A DNA stretch of 64,000 nucleotides from Alitta virens (GCA_932294295.1 OW028582.1:3653515-3717514), one strand, 5' to 3'. Positions 11,085-23,377 are shown, counted from the stretch's first letter. Translations and numbers: made by a program. The notes: a model not told the origin generated them from the letters alone.

Positions 11085-11106
11085 TTTTTCAGTGGTTCGG
11101 CCGAGG

Positions 11107-11133
11107 TTCTGGACCATGGTCTGTCCTGTGGGG
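11107..11133. other. 27-bp stretch that separates long Y from short Y (example copy)
   Basis: Present in Yl between GCCGAGG and GTTGCGTG and absent from Ys. It holds the perfect 10-bp palindrome GACCATGGTC (11112-11121, with an NcoI site). With the 2-bp CA indel upstream it explains the 1,003/1,028/1,030-bp size classes. Confidence 0.7.
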
Positions 11134-11255
11134 GTTGCGTGAAATTCAGGGTGGCTGTGAATTTCAGATGCACAATGACATCGTGGGCGCCGTCATTGGG
11201 GGATTTTGGATTTTGGTCGAGCACGCTCGGGTTGTTCGTCACTACAACTGTCTGA

Positions 11256-13990
11256 CACACTTTACACAACAAGGGGATCCCTGAGGAGCCTGGATGGGTT
11301 GACCTTGCATCCGTATTGACTTGCAGTCATTATTAGCTCTGCTATATATCACTATTGGAGCCTGTATCTCGTCCAGAATTGGCCTTGTCTGGTAGTATGC
11401 GTGTAAGAGGTATAGTACCGCTGCAGGAGTTGGTCTAGTGCGGACAGGTGATCTTGCGCTGACACGCCGCAGCCCGTTGTGGCGCAACAGATGACGAAAT
11501 TGACCTGGTTGTGCCAGAACTGCATCGGACTAGAGTTCCAAGCTTGTACAACATTGTGAGAAGTTACGTTAGGCAGCTGACACTTCTCAGACACATCCGG
11601 GTGCTGCGATTGGGTCCATGAAAGTCCAGCCGACTGGACTTGGCTGTGGGGTTGAGTAAGTGGCACTCGTCTGGAACACAGTCTCATCTCATATTTGTCC
11701 AGAATCCGCCTTGTCTGGTAGTACGCGTGTATGAGGTATAGTACCGCTGCAGGAGTTGGTCTAGTGCGGACAGGTGACCTTGTGCTGACACGCCGCAGCC
11801 CGTTGTGGCGCACCAGATGACGAAATTGACCTGGTTGTGCCAGAACTGCATCGGACTAGAGTTCCAAGCTTGTACAACGTTGTCAGAAGTTACGTTAGGC
11901 AGCTGACACTTCTCAGACACATCCGGGTGCCGCGTTTGGATCCATGAAAGTCCAGCCGACTGGACTTGGCTGTGGGGTTGAGTGAGTGGCACTCGTCTGG
12001 AACAACAGTATCATCTTTGTTCTTGGCCCCGACCCGGATTCAGGTGACATTTCGCTTGGTCGTGGTGTTGATGACTTTGTAGCAGTGAAAGACGTCGCTG
12101 TCGTTGTCGTCTTTTTCAGTGGTTCGGCCGAGGTTCTGGACCATGGTCTGTCCTGTGGGGGTTGCGTGAAATTCAGGGTGGCTGTGAATTTCATATGCAC
12201 AGTGACATCGTGGGCGCCATCATTGGGGGATTTTGGATTTTGGTCGAGCACGCTCGGGTTGTTCGTCGCTACAACTGACTGGCGCACACTTTACACAACA
12301 AGGGGATACCTGAGGAGCATGTATGGGTTGAACTTGCATCCGTATTGACTTGCAGTCATTATTAGCTCTGCTATATATCACTATTGGAGCCTTTATCTCG
12401 TCTAGAATCGGCCTTGTCTGGCAGTACGCGTGTAAGAGGTATAGTACCGCTGCAGGAGTTGGTGTAGTGCGGACAGGTGATTTTGAGCTGACACGCCGCA
12501 GCCCGTTGTGGCGCACCAGATGACGAAATTGACCTGGTTGTGCCAGAACTGCATCGGACTAGAGTTCCAAGCTTGTACAACATTGTGAAAAGTTACGTTA
12601 GGCAGCTGACACTTCTCAGACACATCCGGGTGCCGCGTTTGGATCCATGAAAGTCCAGCCGACTGGACTTGGCTGTGGGGTTGAGTGAGTGGCACTCGTC
12701 TGGAACAACAGTATCATCTTTGTTCTTGGCCCCGACCCGGATTCAGGTGACATTTCGCTTGGTCGTGGTGTTGATGACTTTGTAGCAGTGAAAGACGTCG
12801 CTGTCGTTGTCGTCTTTTTCAGTGGTTCGGCCGAGGTTCTGGACCATGGTCTGTCCTGTGGGGGTTGCGTGAAATTCAGGGTGGCTGTGAATTTCAGATG
12901 CACAATGACATCGTGGGCGCCGTCATTGGGGGATTTTGGATGTTGGTCGAGCACGCTCGTGTTGTTCGTCACTACAACTGTCTGACACACTTTACACAAC
13001 AAGGGGATCCCTGAGGAGCCTGGATGGGTTGACCTTGCATCCGTATTGACTTGCAGTCATTATTAGCTCTGCTATATATCACTATTGGAGCCTGTATCTC
13101 GTCCAGAATTGGCCTTGTCTGGTAGTATGCGTGTAAGAGGTATAGTACCGCTGCAGGAGTTGGTCTAGTGCGGACAGGTGATCTTGCGCTGACACGCCGC
13201 AGCCCGTTGTGGCGCAACAGATGACGAAATTGACCTGGTTGTGCCAGAACTGCATCGGACTAGAGTTCCAAGCTTGTACAACATTGTGAGAAGTTACGTT
13301 AGGCAGCTGACACTTCTCAGACACATCCGGGTGCTGCGATTGGATCCATGAAAGTCCAGCCGACTGGACTTGGCTGTGGGGTTGAGTGAGTGGCACTCGT
13401 CTGGAACAACAGTCTCATCTCATATTTGTCCAGAATCCGCCTTGTCTGGCAGTACGCGTGTATGAGGTATAGTACCGCTGCAGGAGTTGGTCTAGTGCGG
13501 ACAGGTGACCTTGTGCTGACACGCCGCAGCCCGTTGTGGCGCACCAGATGACGAAATTGACCTGGTTGTGCCAGAACTGCATCGGACTAGAGTTCCAAGC
13601 TTGTACAACGTTGTCAGAAGTTACGTTAGGCAGCTGACACTTCTCAGACACATCCGGGTGCCGCGTTTGGATCCATGAAAGTCCAGCCGACTGGACTTGG
13701 CTGTGGGGTTGAGTGAGTGGCACTCGTCTGGAACAACAGTCTCATCTTTGTTCCTGGCCCCGACCCGGATTCAGGTGACATTTCGCTTTGTCGTGGTGTT
13801 GATGACTTTGTAGCAGTGAAAGACGTCGCTGTCGTTGTCGTCTTTTTCACAGTGGTTCGGCCGAGGGTTGCGTGGAATTCAGGGTGGCTGTGAATTTCAG
13901 ATGCACAATGACATCGTGGGCGCCGTCATTGGGGGATTTTGGATTTTGGTCGAGCACGCTCGGGTTGTTCGTCACTACAACTGACTGGCG
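11256..13990. repeat. Mosaic units, including one single-X unit at 12285-12985
   Basis: The first unit (1,029 bp) is Xa-Xb joined to a long Y; its Xa has GGGTCCATG at 11612, which destroys the BamHI site, and a 1-bp deletion near 11678. The 701-bp unit 12285-12985 has one X that begins as Xf (GTCTAGAATCGG, GATTTTGAGC) and ends next to a long Y. It is followed by Xa-Xb-Ys (1,005 bp), which matches 9223-10228 at an offset of 3,763 bp. The Y tail before Xf carries GGGGATACCTG, losing its BamHI site. Confidence 0.8.
11343..11358 (-). promoter_or_regulatory. CCAAT-like and TATATA motif pair on the minus strand of Y (weak)
   Basis: On the minus strand CCAAT is followed five bases later by a TATATA tract, at the end of nearly every Y. 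A few copies change the tract (GCCATATAT near 20232, ATATAACAC near 14078). The spacing is much shorter than in a typical promoter, so this may be chance. It is listed because it recurs in almost every unit and reads into Y, away from the neighbouring X. Confidence 0.15.
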
Positions 13991-15350
13991 CACACCTTAC
14001 ACAACATGGGGATCCCTGAGGAGCATGTATGGGTTGACCTTGCATCCGTATTGACTTGCAGTCATTATTAGCTCCGCTATATAACACTATTGGAGCCTTT
14101 ATCTCGTCCAGAATCGGCCTTGTCTGGTAGTATGCGTGTAAGAGGTATAGTACCGCTGCAGGAGTTGGTCTAGTGCAGACAGGTTATCTTGCGTTGACAC
14201 GCCGCAGCCCGTTGTGGCGCACTAGATGACGAAATTGACCTGGTTGTGCCAGAACTAAAATCGGCTAGAGTTTCAAGCTTGTACAACTTTGTCAGAAGTT
14301 ACGTTAGGCAGCTGACACTTCTCAGACACATATGGGTGCCGCGTTTGGATCCATGAAAGTCCAGCCGACTGGACTTGGCTGTGGGGTTGAGTGAGTGGCA
14401 CTCGTCTGGAACAACAGTCTCATCTCATCTTTTGTCCAGAATCCGCCTTGTCTGGTAGTATGCGTGTAAGAGGTATAGTACCGCTGCAGGAGTTGGTCTA
14501 GTGCAGACAGGTTATCTTGCGTTGACAGGCCGCAGCCCGTTGTGGCACACCAGATGACGAAATTGACCTGGTTGTGCCAGAACTGCATCGGCTAGAGTTC
14601 CAAGCTTGTACAACTTTGTCAGAAGTTACGTTAGGCAGCTGACACTTCTCAGACACATACGGGTGCCGCGTTTGGATCCATGAAAGTCCAGCCGACTGGA
14701 CTTGGCTGTGGGGTTGAGTGAGTGGCACTCGTCTGGAACAGCAGTCTCATCTCATCTTTTGTCCAGAATCCGCCTTGTCTGGTAGTACGCGTGTACGAGG
14801 TAAAGTACCGCTGCAGGAGTTGGTCTAGTGAGGACAGGTGATCTTGCGCTGACACGCCGCAGCCCGTTGTGGCGCACCAGATGACGAAATTGACCTGGTT
14901 GTGCCAGAACTGCATCGGACTAGAGTTACAAGCTTGTACAACGTTGTTAGAAGTTACGTTAGGCAGCTGACAGCTCTCAGACACATCCGGGTGCCGCGTT
15001 TGGATCCATGAAAGTCCAGCCGACTGGACTTGGCTGTGGGGTTGAGTGAGTGGCACTCGTCTGGAACAACAGTATCATCTTTGTTCTCGGCCCCGACCCG
15101 GATTCAGGTGACATTTCGCTTGGTCGTGGTGTTGATGACTTTGTAGCAGTGAAAGACGTCGCTGTCGTTGTCGTCTTTTTCACAGTGGTTCGGCCGAGGT
15201 TCTGGACCATGGTCTGTCCTGTGGGGGTTGCGTGAAATTCAGGGTGGCTGTGAATTTCATATGCACAGTGACATCGTGGGCGCCATCATTGGGGTATTTT
15301 GGATTTTGGTCGAGCACGCTCGGGTTGTTCGTCACTACAACTGACTGGCG
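13991..15350. repeat. Three-X unit Xc-Xc'-Xd-Yl (1,360 bp)
   Basis: Two Xc-like copies precede Xd. The first has AGAACTAAAATCGG near 14253, a local change seen nowhere else. The second belongs to the TTGACAGGCC sub-variant. The segment from about 14498 to 15761 recurs at 30495-31758 (offset 15,997 bp) and in part at 28460 (offset 13,962 bp), so the same mosaic was spread to several places before the 17-kb duplication. Confidence 0.8.
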
Positions 15351-16383
15351 CACACTTTACACAACAAGGGGATACCTGAGGAGCATGTATGGGTTGAACT
15401 TGCATCCGTATTGACTTGCAGTCATTATTAGCTCTGCTATATATCACTATTGGAGCCTTTATCTCGTCCAGAATCGGCCTTGTCTGGCAGTACGCGTGTA
15501 AGAGGTATAGTACCGCTGCAGGAGTTGGTGTAGTGCGGACAGGTGATTTTGAGCTGACACGCCGCAGCCCGTTGTGGCGCACCAGATGACGAAATTGACC
15601 TGGTTGTGCCAGAACTGCATCGGACTAGAGTTCCAAGCTTGTACAACATTGTGAGAAGTTACGTTAGGCAGCTGACACTTCTCAGACACATCCGGGTGCC
15701 GCGTTTGGATCCATGAAAGTCCAGCCGACTGGACTTGGCTGTGGGGTTGAGTGAGTGGCACTCGTCTGGAACAACAGTCTCATCTCATCTTTTGTCCAGA
15801 ATCCGCCTTGTCTGTTAGTACGCGTGTACGAGGTAAAGTACCGCTGCAGGAGTTGGTCTAGTGAGGACAGGTGATCTTACGCTGACACGCCGCAGCCCGT
15901 TGTGGCGCACCAGATGACGAAATTGACCTGGATGTGCCAGAACTGCATCGGACTAGAGTTACAAGCTTGTACAACGTTGTCAGAAGTTACGTTAGGCAGC
16001 TGACACTTCTCAGACACATCCGGGTGCCGCGTTTGGATCCATGAAAGCCCAGCCGACTGGACTTGGCTGTGGGGTTGAGTGAGTGGCAACCGTTTGGAAC
16101 AACACTCTCATCTTTGTTCTCGGCCCCGACCCGGATTCAGGTGACATTTTGCTTGGTCGTGGTGTTGATGACTTTGTAGCAGTGAAAGACGTTGCTGTCG
16201 TTGTCGTCTTTTTCACAGTGGTTCGGCCGAGGTTCTGGACCATGGTCTGTCCTGTGGGGGTTGCGTGAAATTCAGGGTGGCTGTGAATTTCATATGCACA
16301 GTGACATCGTGGGCGCCGTCATTGGGGGATTTTGGATTTTGGTCGAGCACGCTCGGGTTGTTCGTCACTACAACTGACTGGCG
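15351..16383. repeat. Xf-Xd-Yl unit (1,033 bp)
   Basis: The first X is variant Xf, marked by GGTGTAGTGC and GATTTTGAGC and preceded by GGGGATACCTG and GGGTTGAACTTG in the Y tail. It is followed by Xd with CTGTTAGTAC. This is the only place in the window where Xf is followed by a full Xd. At 12285, 31348 and 48403 Xf joins the long Y directly, so those single-X units are probably deletion derivatives of this arrangement. Confidence 0.78.
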
Positions 16384-19300
16384 CACACTTTACACAACAA
16401 GGGGATCCCTGAGGAGCCTGGATGGGTTGACCTTGCATCCGTATTGACTTGCAGTCATTATTATCTCTGCTATATATCACTATTGGAGCCTGTATCTCGT
16501 CCAGAATCGGCCTTGTCTGGTAGTATGCGTGTAAGAGGTATAGTACCGCTGCAGGTGTTGGTCTAGTGCGGACAGGTGATCTTGCGCTGACACGCCGCAG
16601 CCCGTTGTGGCGCAACAGATGACGAAATTGACCTGGTTGTGCCAGAACTGCATCGGACTAGAGTTCCAAGCTTGTACACCATTGTGAGAAGTTAGGTTAG
16701 GCAGCTGTCACTTCTCAGACACATCCGGGTGCCGCGTTTGGATCCATGAAAGTCCAGCCGACTGGACTAGGGTGTGGGGTTGAGTGAGTGGCACTCGTCT
16801 GGAACAACAGTCTCAACTATGTTCTCGGCCCCGACCTAGATTCAGGTGACATTTCGCTTGGTCGTGGTGTTGATGACTTTGTAGCAGTGAAAGACGTCGC
16901 TGTCGTTGTCGTCTTTTTCACAGTGGTTCGGCGGAGGTTCTGGACCATGGTCTGTACTGTGGGGGTTGCGTGAAATTCAGGGTGGCTGTGAATTTCAGAT
17001 GCACAATGACATCGTGGGCGCCGTCATTGGGGGATTTTGGATTTTGGTCGAGCACGCTCGGGTTGTTCGTCACTACAACTCTCTGACACACTTTACACAA
17101 CAAGGGGATCCCTGAGGAGCCTGGATGGGTGACTTTGCATCCGTATTGACTTGCAGTCATTATTAGCTCTGCTATATATCACTATTGGAGCCTGTATCTC
17201 GTCCAGAATTGGCCTTGTCTGGTAGTATGCGTGTAAGAGGTATAGTACCGCTGCAGGAGTTGGTCTTGTGCGGACAGGTGATCTTGCGCTGACACGCCGC
17301 AGCCCGTTGTGGCGCAACAGATGACGAAATTGACCTGGTTGTGCCAGAACTGCATCGGACTAGAGTTCCAAGCTTGTACAACATTGTGAGAAGTTACGTT
17401 AGGCAGCTGACACTTCTCAGACACATCCGGGTGCTGCGATTGGATCCATGAAAGTCCAGCCGACTGGACTTGGCTGTGGGGTTGAGTGAGTGGCACTCGT
17501 CTGGAACAACAGTCTCATCTCATATTTGTCCAGAATCCGCCTTGTCTGGTAGTACGCGTGTATGAGGTATAGTACCGCTGCAGGAGTTGGTCTAGTGCGG
17601 ACAGGTGACCTTGTGCTGACACGCCGCAGCCCGTTGTGGCGCACCAGATGACGAAATTGACCTGGTTGTGCCAGAACTGCATCGGACTAGAGTTCCAAGC
17701 TTGTACAACGTTGTCAGAAGTTACGTTAGGCAGCTGACACTTCTCAGACACATCCGGGTGCCGCGTTTGGATCCATGAAAGTCCAGCCGACTGGACTTGG
17801 CTGTGGGGTTGAGTGAGTGGCACTCGTCTGGAACAACAGTATCATCTTTGTTCTTGGCCCCGACCCGGATTCAGGTGACATTTCGCTTGGTCGTGGTGTT
17901 GATGACTTTGTAGCAGTGAAAGACGTCGCTGTCGTTGTCGTCTTTTTCAGTGGTTCGGCCGAGGTTCTGGACCATGGTCTGTCCTGTGGGGGTTGCGTGA
18001 AATTCAGGGTGGCTGTGAATTTCAGATGCACAATGACATCGTGGGCGCCGTCATTGGGGGATTTTGGATTTTGGTCGAGCACGCTCGGGTTGTTCGTCAC
18101 TACAACTGTCTGACACACTTTACACAACAAGGGGATCCCTGAGGAGCCTGGATGGGTTGACCTTGCATCCGTATTGACTTGGAGTCATTATTAGCTCTGC
18201 TATATATCACTATTGGAGCCTGTATCTCGTCCAGAATTGGCCTTGTCTGGTAGTATGCGTGTAAGAGGTATAGTACCGCTGCAGGAGTTGGTCTAGTGCG
18301 GACAGGTGATCTTGCGCTGACACGCCGCAGCCCGTTGTGGCGCAACAGATGACGAAATTGACCTGGTTGTGCCAGAACTGCATCGGACTAGAGTTCCAAG
18401 CTTGTACAACATTGTGAGAAGTTACGTTAGGCAGCTGACACTTCTCAGACACATCCGGGTGCTGCGATTGGATCCATGAAAGTCCAGCCGACTGGACTTG
18501 GCTGTGGGGTTGAGTGAGTGGCACTCGTCTGGAACAACAGTCTCATCTCATATTTGTCCAGAATCCGCCTTGTCTGGCAGTACGCGTGTATGAGGTATAG
18601 TACCGCTGCAGGAGTTGGTCTAGTGCGGACAGGTGACCTTGTGCTGACACGCCGCAGCCCGTTGTGGCGCACCAGATGACGAAATTGACCTGGTTGTGCC
18701 AGAACTGCATCGGACTAGAGTTTCAAGCTTGTACAACGTTGTCAGAAGTTACGTTAGGCAGCTGACACTTCTCAGACACATCCGGGTGCCGCGTTTGGAT
18801 CCATGAAAGTCCAGCCGACTGGACTTGGCTGTGGGGTTGAGTGAGTGGCACTCGTCTGGAACAACAGTCTCATCTTTGTTCCTGGCCCCGACCCGGATTC
18901 AGGTGACATTTCGCTTTGTCGTGGTGTTGATGACTTTGTAGCAGTGAAAGACGTCGCTGTCGTTGTCGTCTTTTTCACAGTGGTTCGGCCGAGGGTTGCG
19001 TGGAATTCAGGGTGGCTGTGAATTTCATATGCACAATGACATCGTGGGCGCCGTCATTGGGGGATTTTGGATTTTGGTCGAGCACGCTCGGGTTGTTCGT
19101 CACTACAACTGACTGGCGCACACCTTACACAACATGGGGATCCCTGAGGAGCATGTATGGGTTGACCTTGCATCCGTATTGACTTGCAGTCATTATTAGC
19201 TCCGCTATATATCACTATTGGAGCCTTTATCTCGTCCAGAATCGGCCTTGTCTGGTAGTATGCGTGTAAGAGGTATAGTACCGCTGCAGGAGTTGGTCTA

Positions 19301-20213
19301 GTGCAGACAGGTTATCTTGCGTTGACACGCCGCAGCCCGTTGTGGCGCACTAGATGACGAAATTGACCTGGTTGTGCCAGAACTGCATCGGCTAGAGTTT
19401 CAAGCTTGTACAACTTTGTCAGAAGTTACGTTAGGCAGCTGACACTTCTCAGACACATATGGGTGCCGCGTTTGGATCCATGAAAGTCCAGCCGACTGGA
19501 CTTGGCTGTGGGGTTGAGTGAGTGGCACTCGTCTGGAACAACAGTCTCATCTCATCTTTTGTCCAGAATCCGCCTTGTCTGGTAGTACGCGTGTACCAGG
19601 TAAAGTACCGCTGCAGGAGTTGGTCTAGTGAGGACAGGTGATCTTGCACTGACACGCCGCAGCCCGTTGTGGCGCACCAGATGACGAAATTGACCTGGAT
19701 GTGCCAGAACTGCATCGGACTAGAGTTACAAGCTTGTACAACGTTGTCAGAAGTTACGTTAGGCAGCTGACACTTCTCAGACACATCCGGGTGCCGCGTT
19801 TGGATCCATGAAAGTCCAGCCGACTGGACTTGGCTGTGGGGTTGAGTGAGTGGCAACCGTCTGGAACAACAGTCTCATCTTTGTTCTCGGCCCCGACCCG
19901 GATTCAGGTGACATTTCGCTTGGTCGTGGTGTTGATGACTTTGTAGCAGTGAAAGACGTCGCTGTCGTTGTCGTCTTTTTCAGTGGTTCGGCCGAGGTTC
20001 TGGACCATGGTCTGTCCTGTGGGGGTTGCGTGAAATTCAGGGTGGCTGTGAATTTCAGATGCACAATGACATCGTGGGCGCCGTCATTGGGGGATTTTGG
20101 ATTTTGGTCGAGCACGCTCGGGTTGTTCGTCACTACAACTGTCTGACACACTTTACACAACAAGGGGATCCCTGAGGAGCCTGGATGGGTTGACCTTGCA
20201 TCCGTATTGACTT
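15697..20213. repeat. About 4.5-kb block repeated from 8.89 kb upstream, copy B
   Basis: Counterpart of 6807-11322. It includes the single-X Xe-Ye unit at 16384-17086 and then Xa-Xb-Yl, Xa-Xb-Ys and Xc-Xd-Yl. Private differences include ACAACTCTCTGACAC near 17080, GGATGGGTGAC at 17123 (1-bp deletion) and TTGGAGTCATT at 18180. It ends about where GCTGTCATTA and GCCATATATC appear at 20214-20240, markers absent from copy A. Confidence 0.75.
16384..17086. repeat. Single-X Xe-Ye unit (703 bp)
   Basis: Second occurrence of the Xe-Ye pair. It matches 7494-8196 closely. The hairpin 3' arm reads CTGGACTA here, one base closer to consensus than the first copy, so this copy may be nearer to the ancestor. 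Confidence 0.82.
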
Positions 20214-22137
20214 GCTGTCATTATTAGCTCTGCCATATATCACTATTGGAGCCTGTATCTCGTCCAGAATTGGCCTTGTCTGGTAGTATGCGTGTAAGAG
20301 GTATAGTACCGCTGCAGGAGTTGGTCTAGTGCGGACAGGTGATCTTGCGCTGACACGCCGCAGCCCGTTGTGGCGCAACAGATGACGAAATTGACCTGGT
20401 TGTGCCAGAACTGCATCGGACTAGAGTTCCAAGCTTGTACAACATTGTGAGAAGTTACGTTAGGCAGCTGACACTTCTCAGACACATCCGGGTGCTGCGA
20501 TTGGATCCATGAAAGTCCAGCCGACTGGACTTGACTGTGGGGTTGAGTGAGTGGCACTCGTCTGGAACAACGGTCTCATCTCATATTTGTCCAGAATCCG
20601 CCTTGTCTGGCAGTACGCGTGTATGAGGTATAGTACCGCTGCAGGAGTTGGTCTAGTGCGGACAGGTGACCTTGTGCTGACACGCCGCAGCCCGTTGTGG
20701 CGCACCAGATGACGAAATTGACCTGGTTGTGCCAGAACTGCATCGGCTAGAGTTTCAAGCTTGTACAACTTTGTGAGAAGTTACGTTAGGCAGCTGACAC
20801 TTCTCAGACACATATGGGTGCCGCGTTTGGATCCATGAAAGTCCAGCCGACTGGACTTGGCTGTGGGGTTGAGTGAGTGGCACTCGTCTGGAACAACAGT
20901 CTCATCTCATCTTTTGTCCAGAATCCGCCTTGTCTGGTAGTACGCGTGTACGAGGTAAAGTACCGCTGCAGGAGTTGGTCTAGTGAGGACAGGTGATCTT
21001 GCGCTGACACGCCGCAGCCCGTTGTGGCGCACCAGATGACGAAATTGACCTGGATGTGCCAGAACTGCATCGGACTAGAGTTACAAGCTTGTACAACGTT
21101 GTCAGAAGTTACGTTAGGCAGCTGACACTTCTCAGACACATCCGGGTGCCGCGTTTGGATCCATGAAAGTCCAGCCGACTGGACTTGGCTGTGGGGTTGA
21201 GTGAGTGGCAACCGTCTGGAACAACAGTCTCATCTTTGTTCTCGGCCCCGACCCGGATTCAGGTGACATTTCGCTTGGTCGTGGTGTTGATGACTTTGTA
21301 GCAGTGAAAGACGTCGCTGTCGTTGTCGTCTTTTTCAGTGGTTCGGCCGAGGTTCTGGACCATGGTCTGTCCTGTGGGGGTTGCGTGAAATTCAGGGTGG
21401 CTGTGAATTTCAGATGCACAATGACATCGTGGGCGCCGTCATTGGGGGATTTTGGATTTTGGTCGAGCACGCTCGGGTTGTTCGTCACTACAACTGTCTG
21501 ACACACTTTACACAACAAGGGGATCCCTGAGGAGCCTGGATGGGTTGACCTTGCATCCGTATTGACTTGCAGTCATTATTAGCTCTGCTATATATCACTA
21601 TTGGAGCCTGTATCTCGTCCAGAATTGGCCTTGTCTGGTAGTATGCGTGTAAGAGGTATAGTACCGCTGCAGGAGTTGGTCTAGTGCGGACAGGTGATCT
21701 TGCGCTGACACGCCGCAGCCCGTTGTGGCGCAACAGATGACGAAATTGACCTGGTTGTGCCAGAACTGCATCGGACTAGAGTTCCAAGCTTGTACAACAT
21801 TGTGAGAAGTTACGTTAGGCAGCTGACACTTCTCAGACACATCCGGGTGCTGCGATTGGATCCATGAAAGTCCAGCCGACTGGACTTGGCTGTGGGGTTG
21901 AGTGAGTGGCACTCGTCTGGAACAACAGTCTCATCTCATATTTGTTCAGAATCCGCCTTGTCTGGTAGTACGCGTGTATGAGGTATAGTACCGCTGCAGG
22001 AGTTGGTCTAGTGCGGACAGGTGACCTTGTGCTGACACGCCGCAGCCCGTTGTGGCGCACAAGATGACGAAATTGACCTGGTTGTGCCAGAACTGCATCG
22101 GACTAGAGTTCCAAGCTTGTACAACGTTGTCAGAAGT
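19990..22137. repeat. About 2.15-kb segment shared at 3,388-bp offset, copy A
   Basis: Holds a Y tail with the private changes GCTGTCATTA and GCCATATATC, an Xa with GGACTTGACTG and an Xb/Xc chimera with CAACGGTCTC. All recur at 23378-25525. One difference seen is TTTGTGAGAAG here (20770) against TTTGTCAGAAG in copy B. It contains the three-X unit 20147-21501. Confidence 0.75.
20147..21501. repeat. Three-X unit with an Xb/Xc chimera (1,355 bp)
   Basis: The X order is Xa, Xb/Xc chimera, Xd, then a long Y. The middle X has Xb text up to GGCGCACCAG (about 20699-20708) and Xc text from CATCGGCTAG (about 20740) onward. The crossover therefore lies in the roughly 40 bp between them. A crossover of this kind adds exactly one X. 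Confidence 0.82.
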
Positions 22138-23377
22138 TACGTTAGGCAGCTGACACTTCTCAGACACATCCGGGTGCCGCGTTTGGATCCATGAAAGTCC
22201 AGCCGACTGGACTTGGCTGTGGGGTTGAGTGAGTGGCACTCGTCTGGAACAACAGTCTCATCTTTGTTCCTGGCCCCGACCCGGATTCAGGTGACATTTC
22301 GCTTTGTCGTGGTGTTGATGACTTTGTAGCAGTGAAAGACATCGCTGTCGTTGTCGTCTTTTTCACAGTGGTACGGCCGAGGGTTGCGTGAAATTCAGGG
22401 TGGCTGTGAATTTCAGATGCACAATGACATCGTGGGCGCCGTCATTGGGGGATTTTGGATTTTGGTCGAGCACGCTCGGGTTGTTCGTCACTACAACTGT
22501 CTGACACACTTTACACAACAAGGGGATCCCTGAGGAGCCTGGATGGGTTGACCTTGCATCCGTATTGACTTGCAGTCATTATTAGCTCCGCTATATATCA
22601 CTATTGGAGCCTTTATCTCGTCCAGAATCGGCCTTGTCTGGTAGTATGCGTGTAAGAGGTATAGTACCGCTGCAGGAGTTGGTCTAGTGCAGACAGGTTA
22701 TCTTGCGTTGACACGCCGCAGCCCGTTGTGGCGCACTTGATGACGAAATTGACCTGGTTGTGCCAGAACTGCATCGGCTAGAGTTTCAAGCTTGTACAAC
22801 TTTGTCAGAAGTTACGTTAGGCAGCTGACACTTCTCAGACACATATGGGTGCCGCGTTTGGATCCATGAAAGTCCAGCCGACTGGACTTGGCTGTGGGGT
22901 TGAGTGAGTGGCACTCGTCTGGAACAACAGTCTCATCTCATCTTTTGTCCAGAATCCGCCTTGTCTGGTAGTACGCGTGTACGAGGTAAAGTACCGCTGC
23001 AGGAGTTGGTCTAGTGAGGACAGGTGATCTTGCGCTGACACGCCGCAGCCCGTTGTGGTGCACCAGATGACGAAATTGACCTGGATGTGCCAGAACTTCA
23101 TCGGACTAGAGTTACAAGCTTGTACAACGTTGTCAGAAGTTACGTTAGGCAGCTGACACTTCTCAGACACATCCGGGTGCCGCGTTTGGATCCATGAAAG
23201 TCCAGCCGACTGGACTTGGCTGTGGGGTTGAGTGAGTGGCAACCGTCTGGAACAACAGTCTCATCTTTGTTCTCGGCCCCGACCCGGATTCAGGTGACAT
23301 TTCGCTTGGTCGTGGTGTTGATGACTTTGTAGCAGTGAAAGACGTTGCTGTCGTTGTCGTCTTTTTCACAGTGGTTC

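Larger units (their letters stand above)
6807..11322. repeat. About 4.5-kb block repeated 8.89 kb downstream, copy A
   Basis: Unit order and private markers here recur at 15697-20213 with an offset of 8,890 bp, rising to 8,891 after small indels near 8200. Shared rare markers include CTGTTAGTAC in Xd, TACACCATTG and the Xe-Ye set, and GGTCTTGTGC (about 8371). Differences include CTCAACACAACA at 8199, where the usual text is CACTTTACACAACA, and GGGTGCC at 9150 for GGGCGCC. This copy is clearly older than the 17-kb duplication. Confidence 0.75.
9338..11370. repeat. Canonical 2,033-bp hexameric higher-order repeat
   Basis: Clean example of the second-level repeat: Xa 327, Xb 320, Ys 358, Xc 327, Xd 320 and Yl 381 bp, adding to 2,033. 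The two halves (1,005 and 1,028 bp) are recognisably different, as in alpha-satellite higher-order repeats where neighbouring monomers are more diverged than equivalent monomers of successive repeats. Another good example spans landmarks 59001-61033. Most of the array is this order, disturbed by exchanges. Confidence 0.88.
10990..11370. repeat. Y module, long form Yl
   Basis: 381 bp. Marked by TTGTTCTCGG or TTGTTCTTGG, CGCTTGGTCG, and the 27-bp stretch at 11107-11133 absent from Ys. The tail usually reads CAACTGTCTGACACAC and leads into Xa through GCCTGTATC. An alternative tail, CTGACTGGCGCACAC (+2 bp), is found in about half of the copies, and a CA insertion (TTTTCACAGTGG) in a subset. Confidence 0.85.

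Noticed and set aside
10990..11370. tRNA-derived SINE or pol III promoter (GGTTCGGCC, GTTCGTCAC)
   Set aside because: Both miss the A after GTTCG/GTTCA of a B box, and no A box or terminator lies at a suitable distance.
14250..14258. Sequence error at AGAACTAAAATCGG
   Set aside because: Possibly a base-calling fault, but it may be a true local change; it cannot be settled from one sequence and does not affect the layout.
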